A stretch of DNA of 37,619 nt from a bacterium (GTDB lineage Bacteria > Sysuimicrobiota > Sysuimicrobiia > Sysuimicrobiales > Segetimicrobiaceae): positions 1 through 37,619 of the forward strand of contig DASSXJ010000325.1 of NCBI GenBank assembly GCA_035703895.1, in the 5' to 3' direction. Made by a program: the position numbers and the translations under genes. A model generated the notes under the pieces. That model had not been told where the DNA came from and ran no database searches. It saw only the letters and a list, made by a program, of their open reading frames with translations. Of the stretch, positions 8,000-15,734 are shown in pieces; within the stretch, counting starts at the first letter, position 1; each line of letters begins with the position of its first letter.

Positions 8000-8676
8000 A
8001 CCGTGAAGGTACCGCCGGACGTGAGGATGACCACTTTTGACTCGGTCGATCCCTCGACCTTGCGCTTGAACGCCTCCGGATCCTGCGCGATGACCGGCCA
8101 GGTGTTGTAGTGCTCGGGGATGACCGTCCGGGCGCGCAGGAACTTGGCCGCTGCCGCCGCGTCCTCGGGGCCCATCGTGAAATTGTCGCCGATTGGGAGA
8201 AGCGCGACGTCCAATCCCGGCTGGCCGATCAGGGTCATGTCGGAAAACAGCGCCGTGTCCCCGGCATCGTAGAGCCGCTTGCCCTCGAACTCGATGACCA
8301 CGCCTGCGGGATTCCCCCCATACGTCCCGTCGGGAAACGAGGAACCGTGATGGGCGACCGTCAGCTTGACCCGGCCGAACGGGAACGCATGGCCGCCCCC
8401 GAGGTGGAGGGGGTGGGCGTTTGCGACCCCCTGCTTCTGACAGTAGTTGACGATCTCGAAGTTCGAGATCAGGGTCGCCCCCGTGCGCTTGGCGATCTCG
8501 ACGCTGTCGCCATAATGATCGCCATGCGCATGGGTCAGGATGATGAAGTTGGCCCGGACATCGCCGCCCGTGACCGAAGCCTGGGGGTTCCCGGTGAAGA
8601 ACGGGTCGATCAGGATCGTGGTCCCTTTCGTCTCAAGCGTCCACGTGGAATGGCCATAGTAGGTGAGCGTGGCCAT
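7996..8676 (-). CDS. UPF0173-type metal-dependent hydrolase (metallo-beta-lactamase fold)
   Basis: A 226-residue single-domain MBL-fold protein. The metal-binding motif THAHGDHYGD lies at 48-57 (His49, His51, Asp53, His54). Further ligands are probably His110 in VAHHGSSFPDG, Asp in LYDAGDTALF near 138 and His in VIPEHYNTWP near 191. The opening MATLTYYGHSTWTLETKG and LIDPFFTGNP are characteristic of the UPF0173/YtkL group, whose physiological substrate is not known. A GGAGG ribosome site sits six to seven bases before ATG 8676. It lies between the SufR-like regulator (75 bases upstream) and the dehydratase (4-base overlap), so the three probably share a transcript. Confidence 0.88.
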   Translation of the reverse strand: MATLTYYGHSTWTLETKGTTILIDPFFTGNPQASVTGGDVRANFIILTHAHGDHYGDSVEIAKRTGATLISNFEIVNYCQKQGVANAHPLHLGGGHAFPFGRVKLTVAHHGSSFPDGTYGGNPAGVVIEFEGKRLYDAGDTALFSDMTLIGQPGLDVALLPIGDNFTMGPEDAAAAAKFLRARTVIPEHYNTWPVIAQDPEAFKRKVEGSTESKVVILTSGGTFTV

Positions 8677-8750
8677 GGTGACCCTCCTAGGTATGGTTTG
8701 ACGCAGCGGAGACTTGATCCGCTAGAGGGACAACGAATTCCTTCGCCGGC

Positions 8751-9386
8751 CTACGGCTTGGCGCTGGTCTCTCGGGGCCGCGTGATGACGTACCGGCAGT
8801 GGGGGGCGCCGTTCAGGATGTGATCGGTCCGCACCACTTCGGTATCCAACGCCTCGGCGAACAGCGCCATCTCGCACCGGCAAACCTGGGGATGCGCCTC
8901 GGCAATGGCTCGGATGGGGCAGTTGTGCTCGATGAGGACGAACCGGTCCCGGCCGAGCTGCTCATGCTCGGCGAGATACCCCTCTTCCTCGCGCGCCTTG
9001 GTGAGGACCGCGATCTTCTCCCGAAACTCCTTGCCCGCCATCCGCGACCGATATTGTTCCAGAAGCCGCTTTCGCCGGTGCTCGAAGAGCTCGTCGAGCT
9101 TTTCCTCGCCCTCGACCGAGCGGAGGTCATCGAGCAACGACTGGGCGAGTTGCTCGTAGGTCCGCGGGAACAGCTTGTCCCCCTCAGGGCTGATCTCATA
9201 GAGCCGGCTCGGGCGCCCTTGGCCGCGGCGAATGCCGTTGGACTGGACGCATCCGTCCCGTTCGAGAATCGCCAGGTGCTGTCGCACCCCCATCGGTGTA
9301 ATCTGGAGGGTGTGGCTCAACTCCTGAACGGTCATGGGCCCACGGCGCTTGATCAGTGAGAGGATCTCACGGCGGGTCGACGTCAT
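8751..9386 (-). CDS. SufR-like ArsR/DeoR-type winged-helix regulator with C-terminal cysteine cluster
   Basis: This 211-residue transcription regulator has an N-terminal winged helix (TRREILSLIKRRGPMTVQEL, then GVRQHLAILERDG) and a basic wing RRGQGRPSRLYEIS. A coiled-coil-prone middle runs about 75-140. The C-terminal sensor domain has HNCP, then twelve residues to VCRC, then a last Cys in PHCRY 27 residues later. The Cys-x12-Cys spacing matches SufR, an iron-sulfur-cluster-binding repressor of Fe-S assembly genes, although the third SufR cysteine is not at the same place. The start is ATG 9386 with a GAGGGG site seven bases before it; the frame extends upstream but that part is the intergenic region. 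No suf genes are adjacent. Confidence 0.82.
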   Translation of the reverse strand: MTSTRREILSLIKRRGPMTVQELSHTLQITPMGVRQHLAILERDGCVQSNGIRRGQGRPSRLYEISPEGDKLFPRTYEQLAQSLLDDLRSVEGEEKLDELFEHRRKRLLEQYRSRMAGKEFREKIAVLTKAREEEGYLAEHEQLGRDRFVLIEHNCPIRAIAEAHPQVCRCEMALFAEALDTEVVRTDHILNGAPHCRYVITRPRETSAKP

Positions 9387-9555
9387 CGCACACCCCTCTG
9401 CAATAATTTTACCAGAGGCTGGGGCGTGCGCCAGGGCTAGCTGGAGGTTTGTCCACCCCAAATAATAGCAAACGTATGTTCGTATCAGAAAGGGCTGCCA
9501 GGCGTGGGAAGAGAATCCCTCACCGCCCCGCAACGAAGGGATCTATGGAGGCCGC
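9387..9555. other. Divergent intergenic region between SufR-like regulator and threonine aldolase
   Basis: This 169-base region holds the start signals of both divergent genes and is clearly richer in A+T than the surrounding genes. It contains TAAAAT and TATTAT -10-like hexamers on the minus strand (9411-9406 and 9467-9462) and a short direct repeat CGTAT-GTT-CGTAT at 9473-9485. A GGAGG site precedes the aldolase ATG. I do not see a strong -35 for either direction. Confidence 0.5.
9395..9418. promoter_or_regulatory. Inverted repeat around the -10 box of the SufR-like gene (candidate operator)
   Basis: CCTCTG at 9395-9400 and CAGAGG at 9413-9418 form a 6 bp inverted repeat with a 12-base spacer. 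On the minus strand the spacer contains TAAAAT (9411-9406), a good -10 candidate for the regulator. A repeat covering the promoter is what one expects of an autoregulated repressor, but the arms are short and chance cannot be excluded. Confidence 0.35.
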
Positions 9556-10647
9556 ATGGCGACGATTATCGACCTGATCAGCGATACGGCGACCCGACCA
9601 TCGGCGGCGATGCGTACGTTCATGGCGCAGGCGCCCGTCGGGGATGAGCAGCGGCAGGAGGACCCATCGGTCAACGCGCTCGAGGAAAGGGCGGCGGCCC
9701 TCTTGGGGAAGGAAGCCGCGCTGTATGTCCCGTCCGCCACAATGGCGAACGAAATCGCGGTCAAGGTGCACACCCGGCCGGGCGATAAAGTGATCCTGGA
9801 TGAGACCGCCCACATCTACACGTCCGAGGCGGGCGGCCCTGCTGTTCTCTCAGGGGTGATGTCCCACACCCTCAGGGGGACGCGGGGGGTGTTCACCGCA
9901 GACCAACTCGAAGCGGCGATCGGACGGGAGGGCCCCCACTACGCGCGGCCGCGGCTTCTGTCGGTCGAGCAGACCTCGAACCTCGGCGGAGGGACGGTGT
10001 GGCCGCAAGAGCGGCTCAGAGCGGTGGTCGAGGTCGCCCGCCGACATGGCATGCGCACCCACATGGACGGCGCCCGGTTGATGAACGCCGTCGCGGCCTC
10101 AGAGGTGCCGGCCCCCGAGCATACCGGCGGGTTCGATTCGGTCACGCTGTGCTTGACGAAGGGGCTCGGGTGCCCGGTGGGGGCGCTCGTGTCCGGCGAC
10201 CGTACGTTCATCGCGGAAGCGCGGCGCTACAAGCACATGTTCGGCGGCGCGATGCGGCAGGCCGGGATCATCGCCGCCGCCGGCCTGTACGCGTTCGATC
10301 ACAACATCGATCGCCTCGCCGAAGATCACACGAACGCAAAAATTCTGGCCCGGGGGCTGTCAGAGATCGCTGGAATTCGCATCGAGGTGGAGCATGTCGA
10401 GACAAACATCGTATTCTTCGATGTCGCGGGCCTCGGCATCACTGCCAAGGAAGCGGTTGAGCGCTTGCGTGCCCACAACGTGCGGATGGGGGCGACCGGG
10501 CGAACATTGATCCGGGCGGTGACCCACCTCGACGTCTCGCAGTCCGATGTGGAGCGGGCCGTGGAGGTCGCCCAGGCGGTATTGGGCAAGGTCCCCTCGC
10601 GGGGACAGGCCGAGAGGGGGAAAGCGGGAACCCCCGGGGCTGAGTAG
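9556..10647 (+). CDS. ltaE: Low-specificity L-threonine aldolase
   Basis: A PLP-dependent fold-type I enzyme of 363 residues that splits L-threonine or L-allo-threonine into glycine and acetaldehyde. The opening IDLISDTATRPSAAMRTFMA is diagnostic. The EDPSVNALEERAAALLGKEA segment follows at about 35-54, HMDGARLMNA at 169-178 contains the pyridine-nitrogen aspartate Asp171, and LCLTKGLGCPVGA carries the Schiff-base Lys202. RRYKHMFGGAMRQAG near 225-239 is also conserved. Start ATG 9556 has a GGAGG site four bases upstream. The last roughly 20 residues (after LGKVPSR) are a low-complexity tail. It is divergent from the SufR-like regulator and convergent with the ferredoxin gene. Confidence 0.93.
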   Translation: MATIIDLISDTATRPSAAMRTFMAQAPVGDEQRQEDPSVNALEERAAALLGKEAALYVPSATMANEIAVKVHTRPGDKVILDETAHIYTSEAGGPAVLSGVMSHTLRGTRGVFTADQLEAAIGREGPHYARPRLLSVEQTSNLGGGTVWPQERLRAVVEVARRHGMRTHMDGARLMNAVAASEVPAPEHTGGFDSVTLCLTKGLGCPVGALVSGDRTFIAEARRYKHMFGGAMRQAGIIAAAGLYAFDHNIDRLAEDHTNAKILARGLSEIAGIRIEVEHVETNIVFFDVAGLGITAKEAVERLRAHNVRMGATGRTLIRAVTHLDVSQSDVERAVEVAQAVLGKVPSRGQAERGKAGTPGAE

Positions 10648-10686
10648 CCGCCGAGGGTTCCGACGCCGGTCCGCGCGCGGAGGAGG

Positions 10687-10980
10687 TTAGGGCGCGCGGC
10701 CGTACTTGGCCTGGAACTCGTCTTTGCTCAGTTTGAAGTAATCGGCATTCATCTCCGTAAACCCTTTCCATTGCTCCGGCACGTCCGCTTCAGCGAAGAT
10801 CGCCGTCACCGGGCAGACCGACTCGCACGCACCGCAATCGATGCACTCATCCGGGTGGATGTAGAGCATGACCTCGCCCCCATCCTCGTCGGTCTTCGGA
10901 TGGATGCAGTCGACCGGACACACCTCGACGCACGAGCGGTCCTTGACGTTGATGCACGGCTCCGTGATCGTGTAGGTCAT
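10687..10980 (-). CDS. fdxA: Ferredoxin with two Fe-S clusters (7Fe/8Fe, FdxA type)
   Basis: A 97-residue soluble electron carrier. The N-terminal half has Cys9-x7-Cys17-x3-Cys21-Pro-x3-Cys25, the pattern of [3Fe-4S]-containing seven-iron ferredoxins, lacking the central CxxC. The second half has CIDCGACESVCP (Cys46, 49, 52, 56). A C-terminal extension (FTEMNADYFKLSKDEFQAKY) is common to the Azotobacter/mycobacterial FdxA type. The start is ATG 10980; GGAG lies very close and a longer G-rich stretch is further upstream. On the minus strand TATACT at 11018-11013 is a -10 candidate. Its partner is not known; it lies 59 bases downstream of thyX on the same strand. Confidence 0.92.
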   Translation of the reverse strand: MTYTITEPCINVKDRSCVEVCPVDCIHPKTDEDGGEVMLYIHPDECIDCGACESVCPVTAIFAEADVPEQWKGFTEMNADYFKLSKDEFQAKYGRAP

Positions 10981-11012
10981 GCTCCACGGCCCCCTCTCGG
11001 TCCCTCACGAAC

Positions 11013-11018
11013 AGTATA
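11013..11018 (-). promoter_or_regulatory. -10 element upstream of the ferredoxin gene
   Basis: TATACT on the minus strand (5 of 6 to consensus) lies 32 bases before the ferredoxin ATG, in an A+T-richer gap after thyX. No good -35 is seen, so this is a modest candidate for separate ferredoxin transcription. Confidence 0.35.
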
Positions 11019-11039
11019 CCCTACTCCCCCAATACCCGA

Positions 11040-11891
11040 CTATACCGGAGATGTCCTCTCTGTCTGGGCGGCCAGCATCGCGGGTGTCCGGTCCTTGAGC
11101 GCGGCCCCGGTAGCGGCGAGGCGCGGGCATTTGGCGCCGCGCGCCCCCTCCCAGCAGATTTTCTGGGTCATGCACGTCGGTCCCGCGAACTTGAAGATCT
11201 CGGGGGCGACAGGCTGGAGTTCGGCCCGCATCAGGTGCGCGAGCCAGCGGATCTCCCACTGGGCCAGGTTGCACGTCCGGAGCTCGAAGAAGTGCAGCAG
11301 CGCGCGGGCGTTTGCGGAGACGATCAGCTTCGTCTCGAACGCGTTGTTGAACAAGTAACGGGCGTCCTCCTGATGGACGCGGTCATCCCGCATCAGAAAG
11401 TACGCTCGGACGGCGGCCTTGACCGGTTCGAGAAACGACTGGAGCATCTCAGGGATCCGGAGGATCGTCGGCGGCACGATGATTTCGACGAAGTCCTGGG
11501 TCGAGAAGTCGACGTACCGCTGGCTCTGCTGTTCGTACGACCACCCGACCCGGTGCCGCACCAGCTGGTGGGAGCAACTGCGCGAGATGCCGCGGACGCC
11601 GAAGACGAACTGGTTGTGCTCGACGCAACTCGTGTGTCCGGCCGAGACGACGCGGTTGACGAGGTGTGCCGTCTGCGCGAGCGAGAGGGGCTGCGGGAGG
11701 TCGAGGATACTGCCGGCGCTGTAGCACTGGCGCGCGGCCATCGCGGCGAGGCGATCTGCGTCAGGCGTGGCCGCCAGCAGGGTCACGACCGGGCGCACCG
11801 CGTAGATCGCGATCTCACGCCCGTTTGGAAGCGACACGGCGCCGACTGCCCGCCCGCGCATCGTGCTGGGGCTTGCGAGCGGGTCGGACAT
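11040..11891 (-). CDS. thyX: Flavin-dependent thymidylate synthase ThyX
   Basis: ThyX makes dTMP from dUMP with methylene-tetrahydrofolate, FAD and NADPH. This protein has 283 residues. The signature is RHRVGWSYEQQSQRY (112-126), an RHR-x8-S version; both x7 and x8 spacings are known in the family. Other landmarks are AARQCYSAGS near 53-62, HTSCVEHNQFVFGVRGISR (86-104) and the C-terminal RTCNLAQWEIRWLAHLMR. The last 45 residues carry three cysteines (GPTCMTQKICWEG and AKCPRL), a tail also seen in other ThyX proteins. Start ATG 11891 has a GGAGG site seven bases upstream. It is divergent from the Nudix gene and followed by the ferredoxin. Confidence 0.93.
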   Translation of the reverse strand: MSDPLASPSTMRGRAVGAVSLPNGREIAIYAVRPVVTLLAATPDADRLAAMAARQCYSAGSILDLPQPLSLAQTAHLVNRVVSAGHTSCVEHNQFVFGVRGISRSCSHQLVRHRVGWSYEQQSQRYVDFSTQDFVEIIVPPTILRIPEMLQSFLEPVKAAVRAYFLMRDDRVHQEDARYLFNNAFETKLIVSANARALLHFFELRTCNLAQWEIRWLAHLMRAELQPVAPEIFKFAGPTCMTQKICWEGARGAKCPRLAATGAALKDRTPAMLAAQTERTSPV

Positions 11892-11964
11892 AGGCGGTCC
11901 TCCGAGGGCGGTCTGGGGGTCCGGTGTGTATTCGCTGATCGGTCTCGTCCACCCTTCTGTATGG

Positions 11965-11970
11965 TATCAT
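11965..11970 (+). promoter_or_regulatory. Extended -10 element upstream of the Nudix gene
   Basis: TGG-TATCAT gives a TGn extended -10 with a 5 of 6 hexamer, 26 bases before the GTG start. No -35 match is seen, as is often the case for extended -10 promoters. It lies in the 105-base divergent gap shared with thyX. Confidence 0.4.
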
Positions 11971-11996
11971 TACAACGTTTTGAGGAGATCGTGTCG

Positions 11997-12632
11997 GTGA
12001 ACGTGGAAGAATTGCTGACCCGCCCCGAGGCGTTGCAGGTGCGGGTGCGGGCCGCGCTGGCCGGACACGGCGGGCTGCGCCCCTTGCCACCCGGAATCCG
12101 CCGCGCCGCCGTGCTGCTACTGCTGACTCAGGCGAATGGCGAGGCGGCGTTCGTGCTCACCCAGCGGAGTCAGACGGTCGAGCGGCACAAAGGTCAGATC
12201 TCCCTGCCGGGCGGAGTCGTCGAGCCCGGCGAGTCGCCGCTCGACGCCGCGCTGCGGGAGACCTCAGAGGAGATCGGCGTGCGCGCGCGGGATGTGGCCA
12301 TCTTGGGGGCGCTCGACGAGGAAGAGACCGTCGTCTCCGGATTCCGCCTCACCCCGTTTGTCGGAAGCATCCCGCACCCGTACCCACTCCGGGTCAGCGC
12401 GGCCGAGGTGCATCGGGTCCTCGAGGTCCCGGTCCGGATCCTGCTCGACCCGCGGAATCTGCGCGGAGAACGATGGGATCACGACGGTGTTGCCCGGACG
12501 GTGTATTTTTTCTCGGTCAACGGCGACGTCGTATGGGGCGCGACCGCCCGGGTCATCACCCAGTTTCTCGGGGCGGTATTCCACATGGCGCTCCCGTCAG
12601 GCCGCGACCGTCCGGCGGGCCGCGGTCAATAG
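11997..12632 (+). CDS. Nudix hydrolase, CoA pyrophosphatase-like
   Basis: A 211-residue Nudix enzyme. The Nudix box is GVVEPGE-x7-RETSEEIG at about residues 73-94. Just before it is LTQRSQTVERHKGQISLPGG (54-73), the extra UPF0035 motif that marks CoA pyrophosphatases (NudL/PCD1 type), which cut CoA and its derivatives to phosphopantetheine and 3',5'-ADP. The start chosen is GTG 11997, nine bases after GAGGAG (11982-11987); GTG 11991 is in frame but too close to it. The frame extends far upstream only because it is antisense to thyX. It begins a tightly spaced plus-strand run of five genes; the metallophosphoesterase starts 10 bases downstream. Confidence 0.88.
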   Translation: MNVEELLTRPEALQVRVRAALAGHGGLRPLPPGIRRAAVLLLLTQANGEAAFVLTQRSQTVERHKGQISLPGGVVEPGESPLDAALRETSEEIGVRARDVAILGALDEEETVVSGFRLTPFVGSIPHPYPLRVSAAEVHRVLEVPVRILLDPRNLRGERWDHDGVARTVYFFSVNGDVVWGATARVITQFLGAVFHMALPSGRDRPAGRGQ

Positions 12633-12642
12633 GGAGGTCCCG

Positions 12643-13341
12643 ATGCGGGTCGCGGTATTTTCAGACGTGCACGGTAACCTGCGGGCGCTCGAGGCGGTGC
12701 TGGCGGAGCTCGAGGTCCGTGGTCCGTTCGATCACGTGATCAACGGGGGCGATCTCGCGTTCGGAGGCCCGCGTCCTCGTGAGGCGCTGGACCTGCTGAT
12801 GCAGCGAGGATACCCCACTGTGCTCGGCAATACCGACGTGTGGATCGGCGGGATCGAGCAGGGCGGGGGAAGCGTGGCGGCTTGGGCGCGCCGGCAGGTG
12901 GAGCCGCGCCACGAAGAGTACATCAGGCGACTCCCGATGGCGCACCGAATCGAGCCATCCGGGGGGCCGCCCCTTGTCGTCGTCCACGCCACCCCCACGA
13001 GCGTGGGGGATGTGCTCAACCCAGACGCGCCGGCGGAGGTCGTTACGACGATGTTCGAGCAGGCGCGGACCCGCGCGCTCGTGTACGGGCACATCCACAA
13101 GGCGTACGTGCGCGAGATCGCCGGTGGGTTGGTGGTCAACACCGGAAGCGTGGGCTTTCCCTTCGACGGTATCCCCAAGCCTGCGTTTGCCGTCCTGCGC
13201 CTCGACGCGGGACGGTGGCACGCGGAAAATGTCCGCGTCGCGTACGATCACGAGGCGGTTGCCAGGGAGTTGGTGTCGAGCACGCACCCCGACGGCCCTC
13301 TCTTCGCCCGGCGTCTGCTCGCCGCCAGCATCTCCGGGTAA
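12643..13341 (+). CDS. Metallophosphoesterase, YfcE/MJ0936-like
   Basis: A 232-residue calcineurin-like phosphoesterase. Metal-binding motifs appear in order: FSDVHGN (Asp8, His10), NGGDLAFGG with Asp38 near residue 35-42, GNTDVWIGG near 65, VVHATPTS near 110, and YGHIHKAYV near 150, followed by NTGSVGFPFDG. Relatives act on phosphodiesters or phosphomonoesters, and the natural substrate is not predictable. Start ATG 12643 has a GGAGG site six bases upstream. It sits between the Nudix gene (10 bases) and the SDR gene (8 bases), so co-transcription is likely. Confidence 0.88.
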   Translation: MRVAVFSDVHGNLRALEAVLAELEVRGPFDHVINGGDLAFGGPRPREALDLLMQRGYPTVLGNTDVWIGGIEQGGGSVAAWARRQVEPRHEEYIRRLPMAHRIEPSGGPPLVVVHATPTSVGDVLNPDAPAEVVTTMFEQARTRALVYGHIHKAYVREIAGGLVVNTGSVGFPFDGIPKPAFAVLRLDAGRWHAENVRVAYDHEAVARELVSSTHPDGPLFARRLLAASISG

Positions 13342-13349
13342 AGACGGCC

Positions 13350-14102
13350 GTGGCCCGCCGGTTCTCCGGAAAGGTTGCGCTCGTTACCGGCGCCGGCCGC
13401 GGGCTCGGCCGGGCGATCTCGAAAGCGCTCGCGCAGGAGGGGGCCGCGGTGGCCCTCGGCTATCACGAGAGCGACCGGGGCGCCCACGAGGCGGCGGAGG
13501 ACGCGGCCAGGTTCGGGGTGCGCGCCGTTCCGGTGCCCGTAGACGTCGCGAGCGCGTCGGAGGTGCGCGATCTGTTTTCCCAAGTCCAGCGCGCCTTCGG
13601 GCGTCTCGACATCCTGGTCAACAACGCCGGGGTGTTTAGCCGGTTCGGACTCCTCGACGTGACCGAGGACCACTGGGATCTCGTGCTCGGCGTGAACCTG
13701 AAGGGGACGTTTCTGTGCGCCCAAGCGGCCGCGGCGATGATGAGGGCCCAGCAGTCCGGCGTGATCATCAACCTGGCGAGCGGCGGGGGTTTGTCTCCGC
13801 GGCCGGGCTATGACGTCTCGGCGCCGTACGCGGCGAGCAAGGCCGGGGTGATCATGCTGACCCGCCGGCTCGCGCTCGAACTAGCGCCCCACATTCGTGT
13901 CAACGCCGTCGCCCCAGGGATCATCGAATCGCGGCCGGGGTGGAACGAGGACACCCGCAAGCGGCTCGGGGCCGTCTCCTTGCTCAAACGGGTCGGCACG
14001 CCCGAGGCGATTGCGAACGCGGTGGTGTTCCTGGCCTCGGACGCCGCCGCGTCAATCACGGGCCACGTCCTGAACGTCGACGGGGGAGTGGTGCTGCGCT
14101 GA
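13350..14102 (+). CDS. Short-chain dehydrogenase/reductase, FabG-like
   Basis: A 250-residue classical SDR oxidoreductase. TGAGRGLG (13-20) binds NAD(P), NNAG is at 91-94, and the catalytic triad is Ser144 (NLASGGG), Tyr160 and Lys164 (PYAASK). The C-terminal end has NAVAPGIIESRPG and the usual ITGHVLNVDGG. It resembles 3-oxoacyl-ACP reductases, but many SDRs with other substrates look the same, and no fatty-acid genes are near. Start is GTG 13350, giving VARRFSGKVALVTG; there is no strong ribosome site. Its stop overlaps the next ATG by one base (TGATG). Confidence 0.87.
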   Translation: MARRFSGKVALVTGAGRGLGRAISKALAQEGAAVALGYHESDRGAHEAAEDAARFGVRAVPVPVDVASASEVRDLFSQVQRAFGRLDILVNNAGVFSRFGLLDVTEDHWDLVLGVNLKGTFLCAQAAAAMMRAQQSGVIINLASGGGLSPRPGYDVSAPYAASKAGVIMLTRRLALELAPHIRVNAVAPGIIESRPGWNEDTRKRLGAVSLLKRVGTPEAIANAVVFLASDAAASITGHVLNVDGGVVLR

Positions 14103-14935
14103 TGGGGACCGATTATCACATGCACCTCGAGCGCGGCCCGTGGACGCTGGAGTGGCTTGGACGGTTCGTTGAGACGGCCCGGGCCCGCGGGGTGCACGAG
14201 ATCGGATTCAGCGAGCACCCCCACCGGTTCCGAGAATGCCGGGCGATCTATGCGCCGCAGATGCCGTGGGTGGATGCGCAGAACACCGAACGGCTCGACA
14301 GCTACCTTCGGTTGATCGAGGAGGCCCGCAAGGCCGGACTGCCGGTCAAGATCGCCCTTGAGTGGGACTACCTTCCTGGTTTCGAGGCCGACCTCGAGCG
14401 CGCGATCAGCCTCCATCCCTGGGACTACACGATCGGATCGGTCCACTGGCTTCCGCCTCAGGGCCGAAATGAGGCCTGGTGGGGGTTCGATGACCCCGCG
14501 CGGATCACGGAGTGGGAGCGGCGCGACGTCCTCGACGCGTACCGCCAATACTTCCGGCTCATTGCGCAGGCGGCCCGGACGGGCTTCTTCGACATCATCG
14601 GGCACGCGGATGTGATCAAGGTCTTTGGGTATCGTCCACAGCAGGATATCTCGGACCTCTACGCTGCGGCCGCCGCGGCGTTTGCCGCCGCAGGGGTCTG
14701 CGTGGAGATCAACACGGCCGGGTGGCGCAAGCCGGTTGGGGAGATTTATCCCGCGCCCGAGTTCCTCCGGGCGATCCACCGCGCCGGCGTGCCCGTCCTG
14801 ATCAACTCGGATGCGCACCTGCCTGAAGACGTAGGGCGGGATTTCGTTCGGGCGGCGGCGATCGCCCGCGAGGCGGGATACACTGAAGTGGCGACGTTCG
14901 TGGCCCGGACCCGCCGCATGGTGTCGCTCGCATGA
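14102..14935 (+). CDS. PHP-domain phosphatase, HisK-like histidinol-phosphatase
   Basis: A 277-residue PHP-domain phosphoesterase. The metal ligands begin with DYHMHLE (His6, His8) at the N-terminus, then FSEHPHRF near 37-44. IALEWDYLPG near 84-93, GSVHWLPP near 114, IGHADVIKVFG near 163 and INSDAHLPEDVG near 235 complete the pattern seen in HisK/HisJ histidinol phosphatases, which dephosphorylate L-histidinol phosphate in histidine synthesis. No other his genes are here, so a different phosphate ester is possible. It is joined to the SDR gene by TGATG and followed 7 bases later by the methyltransferase gene. Confidence 0.85.
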   Translation: MGTDYHMHLERGPWTLEWLGRFVETARARGVHEIGFSEHPHRFRECRAIYAPQMPWVDAQNTERLDSYLRLIEEARKAGLPVKIALEWDYLPGFEADLERAISLHPWDYTIGSVHWLPPQGRNEAWWGFDDPARITEWERRDVLDAYRQYFRLIAQAARTGFFDIIGHADVIKVFGYRPQQDISDLYAAAAAAFAAAGVCVEINTAGWRKPVGEIYPAPEFLRAIHRAGVPVLINSDAHLPEDVGRDFVRAAAIAREAGYTEVATFVARTRRMVSLA

Positions 14936-14942
14936 GCCACCC

Positions 14943-15716
14943 ATGACCTCGGAGTCCCACCGCCTCAATCGGATGCGCTTTGGCCGGACCGCGGAGCAGT
15001 TTGCCGCGAGCACCGCGATCAGGCGGCTCTCGCAGGTGGAGTCGCTGCTTCAACTCGCGACCCCGGTGAAGGAGGATCGCCTCCTCGATGTTGCCTGCGG
15101 CCCCGGGCGCCTGCTGGCGACCGTCGCCCCGCACGTCCGCTTCGCGGTGGGCGTCGACCTCACCCTCGAGATGCTCGTGATCGCCCGGAAGCAGCGTCTG
15201 GGCGAGGGCGGGCGTCCCCTGGGCCTCGTGCTCGGCGAGGGGGAGCGTCTCCCGTTTCGCGACGGCGCGTTCACGGTGGTGACGACGACCCTGGCGATCC
15301 ATCACTTCGGGGATCCGCGTTGGGTCGTCGCCGAGATGACGCGCGTCTGCCGGCTGGGGGGGAGAATCGCGGTCTCCGACATCGTGGCGTCCGCGGACGA
15401 CGCGAAGCGGGCGCTCGCGAACGAGATCGAGCGGCTGCGAGACCCCTCGCACGCGGAGGAGCTGAGCAGCGCCGGCCTCGAGGAGCTGTTGACCTCCCAG
15501 GGGTTGGTGGTTCGTGGACGCGCGTCCGGGTCACTCACGCGGGAGCTCGAGGAGTGGTGCCGGCTCGCGGGAACGTCCCCCGAGGCGGCGGCGCGGGTCC
15601 GGGCGATGCTGCTCGCGTCCCAGCCGGGCGACCTGGCGGGGATGGCCCCGGTCCTCGCCGGTTCGGCGGTCACCTTCCGCCACGACTGGATGACCCTCCT
15701 CGCCGTGAAGCGATGA
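14943..15716 (+). CDS. Class I SAM-dependent methyltransferase
   Basis: A 257-residue methyltransferase of the UbiE/Methyltransf_11 kind. The SAM-binding loop is LLDVACGPGRLL (47-58), followed by FAVGVDLTLEML, then GEGERLPFRDGAFTVV and LAIHHFGDP, then LGGRIAVSDIV. The last 90 residues (acidic, with GSLTRELEEWCRLAGTSPEA) probably form the substrate-binding cap. It looks like small-molecule methyltransferases, but the acceptor is unknown. Start ATG 14943 comes 7 bases after the PHP gene. It is the last gene of the plus-strand run; a new promoter follows at 15705-15734. Confidence 0.86.
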   Translation: MTSESHRLNRMRFGRTAEQFAASTAIRRLSQVESLLQLATPVKEDRLLDVACGPGRLLATVAPHVRFAVGVDLTLEMLVIARKQRLGEGGRPLGLVLGEGERLPFRDGAFTVVTTTLAIHHFGDPRWVVAEMTRVCRLGGRIAVSDIVASADDAKRALANEIERLRDPSHAEELSSAGLEELLTSQGLVVRGRASGSLTRELEEWCRLAGTSPEAAARVRAMLLASQPGDLAGMAPVLAGSAVTFRHDWMTLLAVKR

Positions 15717-15734
15717 CCCTCCCGGTGCTATAAT
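15705..15734 (+). promoter_or_regulatory. Extended -10 promoter of the MerR-like/cysteine desulfurase pair
   Basis: A perfect TATAAT at 15729-15734 is preceded by TGC (TGn extended -10). A weak -35 GTGAAG at 15705-15710 lies 18 bases upstream, inside the end of the methyltransferase gene. Transcription would start near 15741, about 30 bases before the ATG. This is the best-matching -10 in the window. Confidence 0.6.

Noticed and set aside
11235-11996. Long N-terminal extension of the Nudix frame
   Set aside because: The extension is antisense to thyX; the ribosome site at 11982-11987 and family alignment place the start at 11997.
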